Source of the DNA: DAINBT01 sp036732785
GTDB lineage: Bacteria; Planctomycetota; Phycisphaerae; Sedimentisphaerales; SM23-30
Direction: 5' to 3'
Assembly: GCA_964537505.1 (NCBI GenBank)
Contig: CAZICK010000010.1
Span: 1 to 59,546, forward strand
Length of the DNA: 59,546 nucleotides
Positions 51,934 through 59,546 of the stretch are shown here, piece after piece. The notes beneath the pieces were generated by a model that was not told the DNA's origin, did no database searches, and worked only from the letters and a program-made list of their open reading frames with translations. Every line of letters begins with the position of its first letter. Position 1 is the first letter of the stretch. A program made the translations under genes and the position numbers.

Positions 51934-53281
51934 GGATGGCGGCCTCACTATCAATAAATATTCGATGTGTTGGGGTTTGCCTGTTTTTTTCGCGGATGAA
52001 CAGCCTGCGATAGATTTTGTCAAGCATCTGTCCCATGTGACCGGGAAATTGATTTTGGTCTGCTAAAGCCCACTGAATATCCACCGCCATGACGTCTAAG
52101 GAGTCTGTTGTCCGATCCTTAGCCATTTCATCGGCAAGCCGATCGGCGATGGTTTGCATGATTGATTGAGCGAGAAACTCGTCAGTGTGGCTCAGCAGCA
52201 GAGCAAATACGTCGTCAGCCATTTTTCCGAGCAGAAAAGTCCTGTTTTTTTGATCGAGTATTTTTTTCAAGCATCGGCCGATCAGTGCGGAAAGATGGTG
52301 CCATTGTTGCGATTGTCCGGCGAACATGCTGCGGAAACCATGGACAGTAACGACAACTACTGTGAACAGTTCGTCGCGATCCTGGTACTGCCTGGCCATG
52401 TTCTGAGCCTGTTTCAAAAAGGATTCGGCCCGGAGAACGCCGCTGGTGGGTTCGTGTTCGATCATCCACTGTCGTTGATTAGTAGCTTGCAGGTGTTTCC
52501 AGAAAAGGTTGATCAGATTTACGGCAGCCCTGAAGTCGTCTTTGATCGTTTTTTTGCGTTGTCCGGGAGTTCCCGCTGTGAATTCCACGTTAATCAGCAA
52601 AGGCCGACCGTATTGGCGATACAAGGGAATACAGGCATCGCAAATCAAAGAGCCGATGGGTAAATTAGTGGTAATTGGGCCGTTTGAAGATGGCTCGGCG
52701 GCAAGATATGGCAAGCCGGATTCCAGTGCTTGTTTTATCGCCGGCAAGTCCAGAGGAACCTGGCAGGGAGGACGAGCTTCGGAGATACCTGTCATGGTGG
52801 CAGATGGTCGGTTGTTGGTATTTTTGATGACGCATTCAATGAGATTTTGGTGGTTTTGGTCGGGGCACCATAATGATACGCAACAGGAACCAATGGCGTG
52901 ATCGAAAACCTGTTCGATCATTCGGATAAAACATTGGTAACGGTTGAGAAGGTCGTTGCTGTTTTGCATGAGGGACAATTCGTCGAGGATTCCACGGATA
53001 TAACTGTTGTTGTCGGCGTTGGATGATGGATTGCCGGATGATTCAGTTATTGCGGGGGTGGATGAGTTGTGCTCGCCCGAAGCCGGTGATGGTTGTATGC
53101 CGTCGGCATTTTTGCAAGATGTACCGATAGTGAATCCCACCAGGGCTGCCCCAGCGATCAGCAGAGCGCCAGTAAACCAGCCCGGCGAAATGGTGCTTAG
53201 GCCGACGATCAGTGTGAGCAGCAATATGCCGATAACCGGGCCTAATGTGTTTGCGAAATTGTTTTGTTTATTTGCGTTCAT
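51914..53281 (-). CDS. Membrane protein with a degenerate GGDEF domain
   Basis: A 455-residue protein with two N-terminal transmembrane helices (about 12-32 and 36-52), a low-complexity linker, a GAF-like region (about 105-260, CCVSLWCPDQNHQNLIECVI) and a C-terminal GGDEF-like domain (about 270-430). The signature site reads ADDVF (residues 355-359) in place of GG(D/E)EF, within FLLGKMADDVFALLLS. Active-site Gly-Gly and Glu are lost, so diguanylate cyclase activity is not expected. It may bind GTP or c-di-GMP or act as a structural sensor. It is the first gene of the secretion operon and overlaps the STAS gene. Confidence 0.8.
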   Translation of the reverse strand: MNANKQNNFANTLGPVIGILLLTLIVGLSTISPGWFTGALLIAGAALVGFTIGTSCKNADGIQPSPASGEHNSSTPAITESSGNPSSNADNNSYIRGILDELSLMQNSNDLLNRYQCFIRMIEQVFDHAIGSCCVSLWCPDQNHQNLIECVIKNTNNRPSATMTGISEARPPCQVPLDLPAIKQALESGLPYLAAEPSSNGPITTNLPIGSLICDACIPLYRQYGRPLLINVEFTAGTPGQRKKTIKDDFRAAVNLINLFWKHLQATNQRQWMIEHEPTSGVLRAESFLKQAQNMARQYQDRDELFTVVVVTVHGFRSMFAGQSQQWHHLSALIGRCLKKILDQKNRTFLLGKMADDVFALLLSHTDEFLAQSIMQTIADRLADEMAKDRTTDSLDVMAVDIQWALADQNQFPGHMGQMLDKIYRRLFIREKNRQTPTHRIFIDSEAAIHADRNE

Positions 53282-53302
53282 GTTCTATTTGCTGTTGCAA
53301 TG

Positions 53303-54781
53303 TTAGCTGTTTGCCGGTCCTAATACGGGGCCTGTAATAGTAATAGGCAATTTAATCATTACCTCCGTACCGTTGTCCAGCTCACTGGAGACATCAATGG
53401 TTCCGCCGTGTAAGGTGACAATCTCGCTACTGATGGTCAGTCCCAATCCGGTACCGGTGATATTAGCTGTTTCTTTTCGATTTACGCGATAAAATTTTTC
53501 GAATATTTTGTCGATATCGTCTGGGGCGATGCCATATCCGGTGTCGGCCACTTTGATATAGACAAAGTTGTCGTCGATGTTCGTTTCGATGAAGACGGTA
53601 CCGCCTTCTGCGGTGTACTTAATGGCATTCGTCAGGATATTATTGATAACCACAGTCATTTTCTCACGATCAGCGTAGAGGTTCGGCAGCTTGGGATGAT
53701 AATTGGTCTGAATGGTGATTTTCTTGCTGGCGGCGCTGGCTTTAATATCGTTAACACAGTTTTGAACGAGGCGGTCCAAAACGACTTCGTTTTTTTCCAG
53801 AACAAGTGAGCCGGTTTCCATCCGCGAAATGTCAAGGACGTCATTGACCAACCGAATCATACGGGATGTTTCTTCGTTGATAACGTTAAAGGCTTCTTTC
53901 TGTGTGACGGCGTCCAGAACCATATCCGACAGCAGGGTTTCGGCGTAAGCGCGGATATTGGTAAGTGGTCCGCGAAGTTCATGGCTGACATGGGCTACAA
54001 ATTCGTCCCGACTGCCCTCGCTTATTTTTTGTTGAGTAATGTCACGGATAACTAGGAAAATGTCGCTGTTCTCGCTGTTGTGTGTCAGCCTGTGATAATA
54101 GAGACACAGTACTGTTTTGCCGGAACCTGAGCCGATGGTTATTTCGAGATGGTTGTCCGGCAGGGATGATTTGGCATTCAGGGCGCATTCAAGAAGTTGC
54201 CGAGCCTGTGGGTCCTCAAAGATATCCAATATGTTTTGACCGATGAATTCGCTTAGAGGTTTGCCAATAAGACCTTCACAGGAACGATTGGCCAAAGTAA
54301 CAGAGCCGGTGGTATCGGTCAGGATAATACCGTCAGGTAGTGAATCAATCAGGACCAACAGTCTTTGAGAGTCGTAACTGCACAGAAATTGCCCCATTGA
54401 CTTTTCGCTTTGAGTGGTTTGAACTTTATTTTGAATTTGATCGATAGCTCCGAGCAGTTTGTTCCACCCTTTACCGGCGGAGGTGATGTTTGAGCCGACG
54501 GGTACCGGCTCAATATGGGTCAAAGATTCCTCAGGAGCGTCAATTGGAGCAATTTTTTCAAGGTTGGCTTCGACAGCACGGAGAGTGCGATAACGCCGAT
54601 GGACGGCAAAAAAAGCCACCGTAGCGGCAATCGTACTTAACAATGTCAGCAGAACCAAAAATGGCAGCGAGATCGGCGGCAAATGAGATGAAGCCCAATC
54701 GGTCCGATAAAGGAAAAATACGGTTACCAATTGCGATATGACTATTAGATTTATGATTGTGATTATTTTATTATGTCGCAT
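53303..54781 (-). CDS. Membrane PAS-domain sensor histidine kinase
   Basis: A 492-residue kinase with two transmembrane helices in the first 60 residues, a linker, a PAS domain (about 130-240, LIDSLPDGIILTDTTGSVTL) and HisKA with FVAHVSHELRGPLTNIRAYA (His267). HATPase_c follows (N box NNILTNAIKYT, G1 DTGYGIAPDD, G2 GTGLGL). The ATG at 54781 has AAGAGA upstream, and a TTG 9 bp earlier is less likely. It lies 21 bp upstream of the degenerate-GGDEF gene on the same strand and diverges from the receiver protein gene 261 bp away, its likely partner. The periplasmic loop is tiny, so the signal is probably sensed in the membrane or cytoplasm. Confidence 0.93.
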   Translation of the reverse strand: MRHNKIITIINLIVISQLVTVFFLYRTDWASSHLPPISLPFLVLLTLLSTIAATVAFFAVHRRYRTLRAVEANLEKIAPIDAPEESLTHIEPVPVGSNITSAGKGWNKLLGAIDQIQNKVQTTQSEKSMGQFLCSYDSQRLLVLIDSLPDGIILTDTTGSVTLANRSCEGLIGKPLSEFIGQNILDIFEDPQARQLLECALNAKSSLPDNHLEITIGSGSGKTVLCLYYHRLTHNSENSDIFLVIRDITQQKISEGSRDEFVAHVSHELRGPLTNIRAYAETLLSDMVLDAVTQKEAFNVINEETSRMIRLVNDVLDISRMETGSLVLEKNEVVLDRLVQNCVNDIKASAASKKITIQTNYHPKLPNLYADREKMTVVINNILTNAIKYTAEGGTVFIETNIDDNFVYIKVADTGYGIAPDDIDKIFEKFYRVNRKETANITGTGLGLTISSEIVTLHGGTIDVSSELDNGTEVMIKLPITITGPVLGPANS

Positions 54782-55042
54782 ATATTTCAATCTCTTTATG
54801 TATAAACGAAGAACCTATACCGGTTTCGTATAGCATATCGACGTTATTGGTGTGCTAATTGTCCGATCAGTAATATTTTTGTGCCGGATTATGCCGGGCA
54901 AAACGGATTGTCAGCAATTAAGCGGCCAAAAACGCAAAGGAATATAATGTTCTTGTTAAGGCGCTTATGCAGACTACCGACTTTGATAACAGTAATCATT
55001 GATTTTAATATGGTTGAGCACGACTTATCGGAACTGACATCT

Positions 55043-55453
55043 ATGAGAATACTACTGGCAGACGACGATACCAACATCCATTTTATTATGAAGATGTGGA
55101 TGAACCGAAACGGTCACGAGGTGGTGAGCGTTTATAACGGTGAGGAAGCGCTTGCGAAGTTGAAGGAACAGGAATTTGAAGGTCTGATAACCGATGTAAA
55201 CATGCCTTTGAAGAAAGGCATTGATTTGGTCAAGGAGGTTCTGCAATTATCCCGGAGGCCGAAATTGATTGTGGTTTTGACTTCGCGGTGCGATACAAGT
55301 CAGCTAAGGCAGCAACTTGACTGCTGCGATGTGCATCTTTTCAACAAGCCGTTTAGTCCGTCGGTTCTGGCAGAGTTAATCGAAAAATTAAACAAGGAAA
55401 TGCAAAGCTCGCATGAATACGACGAAGAAAGACCTGTGGCAAAGCCTACTTAA
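55043..55453 (+). CDS. Stand-alone response regulator receiver protein
   Basis: A 136-residue CheY-like receiver. Acidic pocket ADDD at residues 6-9, phospho-acceptor Asp51 in LITDVNMPLKKG, Thr/Ser in VVLTSR and Lys102 in LFNKPF are all present. There is no output domain. A longer frame begins at 54881, but the ATG at 55043 has GGAAC about 10 bases upstream and begins exactly at the domain (MRILLADDD). Its last 41 bases overlap the HD-GYP gene. The most direct reading is that the kinase phosphorylates this receiver, which acts on the HD-GYP protein or the secretion ATPase. Confidence 0.9.
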   Translation: MRILLADDDTNIHFIMKMWMNRNGHEVVSVYNGEEALAKLKEQEFEGLITDVNMPLKKGIDLVKEVLQLSRRPKLIVVLTSRCDTSQLRQQLDCCDVHLFNKPFSPSVLAELIEKLNKEMQSSHEYDEERPVAKPT

Positions 55454-56723
55454 ACTGACGCTGGGCAACGAGTCCGCTACGGAGGCCGCCGCCAGTCCGG
55501 AAGCATCTCGTTTACCGGAAGTCATTGCCGATAAGCTAGGTGAGATTGTTGAGGCATTCAGGCAAAACAATTGTGATAAAGAGCGATTGGCACAGGAACT
55601 CCTGAGTTGTTACAATTATTTAAATATAGCCTTTACCTCAACTGTCTCGATAGCACGTTGTAAGGAAGTTCACCAGGCAATTCAATTGCTTGTTGATGAG
55701 ATGACCCAGGCGATTGATAGTCATTATGGCTATTATTGGGGTACGTTTGCCGGCGAGTTTTCTGCGTTGAGGCGCCAGGCTGATGCCGAAAAGGATGCGA
55801 TCTTAATAGCACAAACCATCCAAGATCCTCATGGGGCAGATGACTTTTTTCAACGTAACAAGCAGGCTTTACGAGCGATGGCTGATGATGACGCTGCCGT
55901 TCAGATAAAAATGATCGATTATCACGGAACATATAATCTGGATTACGAAGGCAGAGGAAACGTTCTAGCCTTACGTCTGGTCGGTGACGATCAACAACTG
56001 GATTCTTTGGGTACATTGTTTTTTGTTCGCACGAGTGAGCGGGAACCTTTTATTGCTATGGAAATGAATTTTGCCGGTTCTCTGGCGCGAATGGGCTCGG
56101 CTGTGCTGGGCAATATCATTTACGCCCAGAAGATCAACCAGGTTTACTTGCAAACCATAATGTCACTGGTCAAAGCAATGGAAGCGAAAGACGAATATAC
56201 CAGCGGTCACTCGGTGCGGGTGGCCGAAATGGCGTGTGAGTTGGGAGGGCGTATCGGTCTGGACAGCAAACAAATGGAGCATTTGGATTGGGCTGGACGA
56301 TTGCATGACATCGGAAAGATCGGGATCCGTGATGATGTGCTGCATAAAGCGGGAAAACTTACCGAGGAAGAATTTGCTCATATCAAAACACACCCACTGA
56401 AAAGTTATATAGTACTCGAACCGCTGGAAGCATTACAGGATATCCTGGCGGCGGTGCGGCATCATCATGAACATTTCGACGGGTCAGGTTATCCTGATGG
56501 CATGGCTGGTACGGATATTCCTCTCCTGGCCCGCATCCTGCAAGTCGCCGATGTATGGGATGCGCTCACTTCCACCCGTTCTTATCGCGAGGCTATGTCA
56601 TCGGGCACAGCAATGGAGATCATGCGTCAAGAGGCCGGTACCACCATGGATCCGGAATTGGTGGCTTGGTTTTTGGAGATGATGACCGAGCAAACCGTCC
56701 CATGTGGCGAAAGATCGTCCTGA
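55413..56723 (+). CDS. HD-GYP domain c-di-GMP phosphodiesterase
   Basis: A 436-residue protein. The N-terminal about 250 residues are helical, with a GAF-like region near IDSHYGYYWGTFAGE. The HD-GYP domain (about 255-425) has the key residues: KDEYTSGHSVRVAEM, HDIGKIGI (His298-Asp299), KTHPLKSY, VRHHHEHFDGSGYPDG (Gly359-Tyr360-Pro361) and ILQVADVWDALTS. These support an active metal-dependent hydrolase of c-di-GMP. It is co-transcribed with the receiver gene through a 41-bp overlap. The REC and HD-GYP parts are commonly fused in other bacteria, so this pair may be a split version. Confidence 0.9.
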   Translation: MNTTKKDLWQSLLKLTLGNESATEAAASPEASRLPEVIADKLGEIVEAFRQNNCDKERLAQELLSCYNYLNIAFTSTVSIARCKEVHQAIQLLVDEMTQAIDSHYGYYWGTFAGEFSALRRQADAEKDAILIAQTIQDPHGADDFFQRNKQALRAMADDDAAVQIKMIDYHGTYNLDYEGRGNVLALRLVGDDQQLDSLGTLFFVRTSEREPFIAMEMNFAGSLARMGSAVLGNIIYAQKINQVYLQTIMSLVKAMEAKDEYTSGHSVRVAEMACELGGRIGLDSKQMEHLDWAGRLHDIGKIGIRDDVLHKAGKLTEEEFAHIKTHPLKSYIVLEPLEALQDILAAVRHHHEHFDGSGYPDGMAGTDIPLLARILQVADVWDALTSTRSYREAMSSGTAMEIMRQEAGTTMDPELVAWFLEMMTEQTVPCGERSS

Positions 56724-57061
56724 ATACCACAGTCTGACAGCCTTTACGATAATGTTGCATATCTATCGAATGAGACCAACTTACAGACAATGCCCAACTG
56801 GGTATAAGGTGGCTGTGAGTTTCTGCCACTGGCGGACGTGACATATAACTTCCTTAAAACAAAGCACTTGTGGCGGGCACTTGCCTGATAGGGCGTTGTT
56901 GAGCTACATGAGTTGGTATTCTTGCCGTGAAGGGTCCGGTCCCTTCCGGCTGAGAGTTATGTTTTGCTTGACAAACCGGTCCAGTTGGGGTTCAATACAA
57001 TTTGTTGACGATAAGACAATAACTCAAATGAGACATAGTTTTGCGAAAGGAGAGCTTTATT
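56724..57061. other. Intergenic region upstream of the TPR lipoprotein gene
   Basis: No gene is seen. A possible promoter, TTGACA (56968-56973) with TTCAAT 17 bases on (56991-56996), lies about 65 bp before the next start. No terminator for the HD-GYP gene is evident. Confidence 0.4.
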
Positions 57062-57853
57062 ATGGCTGGAACACACGTTAGTCTAAGGTTGATAGGGGTT
57101 TTGTTGGTTGGCATAGCGTTAGGCGGATGCCAGCCGAGCGCAAACCAGTCAGGAATAATGATTGGTGATACGCCGGAAGTGACCGGCGGGGCGGACCTTC
57201 AGCGTACTACCGAAGTGCAATTAGTAGAGCAGATGGCTCGTCATCGAACCCAGTATCGAGTTCATCTGGAACTGCTCAGGGATTTTTATGATCGGCAAGG
57301 AAGTCATTTAAAATCTACCTGGGCGGACGAGGAGTTGGAGAATCTGGTGCTGGGGCCGAACCATTCTTATCTGGTGATAGCTGAGATATCCGGCTCTGAG
57401 TTGAGAGCTACCACGGCGATAGTCGAAGCGGACCTGCTTTACGAAGAAGGAATGAAATATTTCAAACAGGCCCAAGGCTTTTTGCCTCCGCTAGTGGCCA
57501 GCAAGAAAAAACTGAACCTGGCGAAGGATAAATTCAACGAATTGATCACCAACTATCCCACCAGTGACAAAATAGATGACGCTGCCTTTCAGATAGCTGA
57601 GATATATAACCGTTATCTCAAAGATTATCATAAAGCGCTTTTGTATTATCAGCGGGTTTGGCAGTGGGATTACCAAACGTCGAAACCAGCACGTTACGCG
57701 GTCGCGCGAATTTATGACGATTATCTGCACAATCGGATTAAAGCCTTGGAATATTACCAGCAGGCAGTTAATCTGGAGTCGCGATATCCTGACAAAGTGG
57801 CGTATGCCAAAAGACGTGTTGAGGAAATCAGTCAGGGACTCTCGAACGAGTAG
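57062..57853 (+). CDS. TPR-containing lipoprotein
   Basis: A 263-residue lipoprotein. The signal sequence LRLIGVLLVGIALGGC has a good lipobox (LGGC, Cys at about residue 23). AAAGGAGAG 7 bases before the ATG at 57062 decides the start against one at 57041. The C-terminal half has TPR-like helical pairs (ASKKKLNLAKDKFNELITNY, FQIAEIYNRYLKDYHKALLY, VARIYDDYLHNRIKALEYYQ). The general build resembles BamD/YfiO-like lipoproteins, but the length and middle region differ. It is followed after 116 bp by the M48 peptidase gene on the same strand. The role is unknown. Confidence 0.8.
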   Translation: MAGTHVSLRLIGVLLVGIALGGCQPSANQSGIMIGDTPEVTGGADLQRTTEVQLVEQMARHRTQYRVHLELLRDFYDRQGSHLKSTWADEELENLVLGPNHSYLVIAEISGSELRATTAIVEADLLYEEGMKYFKQAQGFLPPLVASKKKLNLAKDKFNELITNYPTSDKIDDAAFQIAEIYNRYLKDYHKALLYYQRVWQWDYQTSKPARYAVARIYDDYLHNRIKALEYYQQAVNLESRYPDKVAYAKRRVEEISQGLSNE

Positions 57854-57969
57854 CCGACAGCGAACATGGCCTATTCTTGCCAATATCAAACTGGACGAGA
57901 AGTTTTATTTTTAGAAACCCACCGAGCGTATCGATGGGTTTCTGTATGTAGATACTTAAGGGGCAATTG

Positions 57970-59481
57970 GTGCAGTTGACGGTAATAGTGGCGGTATTCA
58001 TGGCGCTGCTGATTGGTGAAACCGCAAACGCAGATAACGCCGATGGGGGGACGGTGTGGTGGATGAATCATTTCAACGGCCTTTCCTCGTTGGCGTTTGT
58101 AGCGGGCCTGGTGTTGCTGTTATGGTCGCTGATGCAGATAACCTGCCGATCGCTTCTGTTGCGTATGGAACGCCTGGTACAACAAGGCAACTCTACCAAA
58201 GCGGCGCTGCGATTGCCGGGCAGAATCGATCTGCTGATGCGAGTCCTGCTGATCGGCGCATTTGGTACGCAGTTGACGGTGGGAGGCTGGGCCGGGTTGA
58301 CATATACTCAATGGCGTCTGCAGCGGTTTGTGCTGGTGGATGAGGTGGTTTTGTTGCTGCCGTTTATGATAATGATGTTCGTGAAATGGTACTGCTTTTA
58401 TCCGGTTAGTCGTTTCGTACGGGAATATATTGTGGCGGGGCAGTTGGTGGAAGGTTTGCCGGCTCGGCCGGTGTGGACCCGGCGGCAGTATATGTCTTTT
58501 CAGATGCGCCACGGAATGCTGATAATATTGATTCCCTTGTTTTTAATGCTTGGGTTCAAAGACGTGGTGGAGCAGATAACGATGCGCTGGTTTTCCGATG
58601 GTTCTGTGAAGGCCGGATTGGTAAGCGATAACGTTTCGATGATGGCTCAAACGGTAACGGGAGCTGGGGCGGCGATGATTTTTATCTGCTCTCCCTTGTT
58701 GCTGCGCCGGATTTGGCTGACCAGATCGTTGCCGGGCGGCCCTCTGCGCGAACGTCTGGAAGCGTTTTGTAAACAGATAAAACTTGGATATCGGGATATT
58801 CTCCTGTGGGACACCTACAGTGCCGTCGCCAATGCGGCGGTGATGGGACTGCTGCGGCCCATACGTTACGTTATGCTCAGTGACAACCTCATCGAAAATA
58901 TGGCCGATGAGCAGATTGAAGCGGTTTTCGGACATGAAGCCGGTCACGTAAAACATCATCATATAATGTTTTTGGTGCTATTCGTTGTCGGCAGTATTTC
59001 CGTAATGACGCTGGTAGTGGAGCTGACGGGATTGCTGTTGGAAGGTCGGCTTACCGAACCGCGGTATTTTGCTGGTTACGACAATTACTACGATTGGTTT
59101 ATGTATGGTTTTGGGATAGTGCTGATCGTAGGATGGGTGCTGGCATTCGGCTGGGTGTCGCGCAAGTTCGAACGGCAGGCGGATGTGTATGCGGCAATTT
59201 CCGTCAATCCGCAGGATACCGACGCAACCCTTAGCGAACATGGGGCGTACGTTATGGGTTCGACCCTGCAACGTATCGCTATGCTAAATGGTGTTTCCGT
59301 GGACACACGTTCGTTTCGCCATTCGAGTATCATATCTCGAATGGAGTTTTTGCGATCTTTGGCGTTGCAGGAGGGAGCGATGTCAGGTTTTACCCGGCAG
59401 ATCGTGCTGACCAAAGTGCTGATTGTGTTGAGCGTGGCGGTGGGAGTAGCCGGCTTGTGGCTACTTTCATACACACACTGA
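57970..59481 (+). CDS. M48-family membrane metallopeptidase
   Basis: A 503-residue polytopic zinc peptidase related to HtpX and Ste24. Several hydrophobic segments (about 1-17, 36-55, 95-140, 180-205, 230-250, 335-360, 375-400, 480-500) surround the zinc motif FGHEAGHVKHHH (His322, Glu323, His326). The third ligand Glu401 lies in FERQADVYA. Members process prenylated or membrane proteins, or serve in membrane-protein quality control. A GTG at 57970 with AAGGGG 6 bases upstream is preferred to a TTG three bases earlier. The protein ends 65 bp before the window edge. Confidence 0.88.
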   Translation: MQLTVIVAVFMALLIGETANADNADGGTVWWMNHFNGLSSLAFVAGLVLLLWSLMQITCRSLLLRMERLVQQGNSTKAALRLPGRIDLLMRVLLIGAFGTQLTVGGWAGLTYTQWRLQRFVLVDEVVLLLPFMIMMFVKWYCFYPVSRFVREYIVAGQLVEGLPARPVWTRRQYMSFQMRHGMLIILIPLFLMLGFKDVVEQITMRWFSDGSVKAGLVSDNVSMMAQTVTGAGAAMIFICSPLLLRRIWLTRSLPGGPLRERLEAFCKQIKLGYRDILLWDTYSAVANAAVMGLLRPIRYVMLSDNLIENMADEQIEAVFGHEAGHVKHHHIMFLVLFVVGSISVMTLVVELTGLLLEGRLTEPRYFAGYDNYYDWFMYGFGIVLIVGWVLAFGWVSRKFERQADVYAAISVNPQDTDATLSEHGAYVMGSTLQRIAMLNGVSVDTRSFRHSSIISRMEFLRSLALQEGAMSGFTRQIVLTKVLIVLSVAVGVAGLWLLSYTH

Positions 59482-59546
59482 ATGAAAATATCGACACTGT
59501 AGCATAAATACCGGGATATTTTAATGAAATCTTAATAACTTGGCCG

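Overview
The window looks like a chromosomal segment of a Planctomycetota bacterium, most likely from the Phycisphaerae or Sedimentisphaerales side. This is an inference from gene content and not a phylogenetic placement. The content pointing that way is: secreted LamG-type proteins, a TAT-exported Gfo/Idh/MocA oxidoreductase, a stand-alone UroD-like protein, secreted HEAT-repeat proteins, a mixed type IV pilus/type II secretion locus, and long intergenic stretches of short-period degenerate repeats. No rRNA, tRNA or CRISPR array is visible. Two transposase remnants (IS1634-like and IS630-like) and one truncated, AT-rich AAA ATPase mark decayed mobile or accessory DNA.

Layout. Positions 1-2254: a Sua5/low-molecular-weight phosphatase fusion and rpiB, both on the minus strand, enclosed by a perfect 55-bp inverted repeat. 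2734-7086: a 1450-residue secreted protein with two near-identical PPC-like repeats and a central cysteine-peptidase-like segment. 7087-8334: a long leader with good promoters and a structured RNA ending in a strong terminator, upstream of nusA and infB (8335-12616). 12617-15207: a decayed region (IS1634 remnant, low-complexity repeats, truncated OLD-type ATPase) and a GNAT acetyltransferase. 15573-21588: a class I aminotransferase, a secreted family 2 glycoside hydrolase and an MTA phosphorylase. 21687-28378: three minus-strand secreted proteins, two of which are LamG paralogues sharing an unrecognised domain that occurs three times in all. 28863-29117: IS630 remnant. 29154-34379: pdxB, a secreted HEAT protein, and an ECF sigma/anti-sigma/PDZ operon. 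34495-41585: an unknown secreted protein, a UroD-like protein, dihydrolipoyl dehydrogenase, a HEAT protein and an oxidoreductase.

41749-53281 is the most coherent block. It is a minus-strand operon reading degenerate-GGDEF protein, STAS protein, GspE, GspF, PilM, PilN, PilO, a PilP/GspC-like protein, major pseudopilin GspG, three further prepilin-like proteins and a large PilX/GspK-like protein. It combines the PilMNO platform with Gsp-type pseudopilins and has no secretin or prepilin peptidase within the window. A PAS histidine kinase lies just upstream on the same strand. A receiver protein and an HD-GYP phosphodiesterase diverge from it, so c-di-GMP or phosphorelay control of the machine is plausible. 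The window closes with a TPR lipoprotein and an M48 membrane metallopeptidase.

Intergenic DNA carries three dispersed repeat families. R1 is a terminator-like GTGCGA hairpin with four copies. R2 contains AATTGGGTT followed by an A-run and has four copies. R3 is a GGGCC...TCCCATGCCGGCC hairpin with two copies. Two long untranslated structured segments, upstream of nusA and upstream of the MTA phosphorylase gene, match no RNA family I can name.
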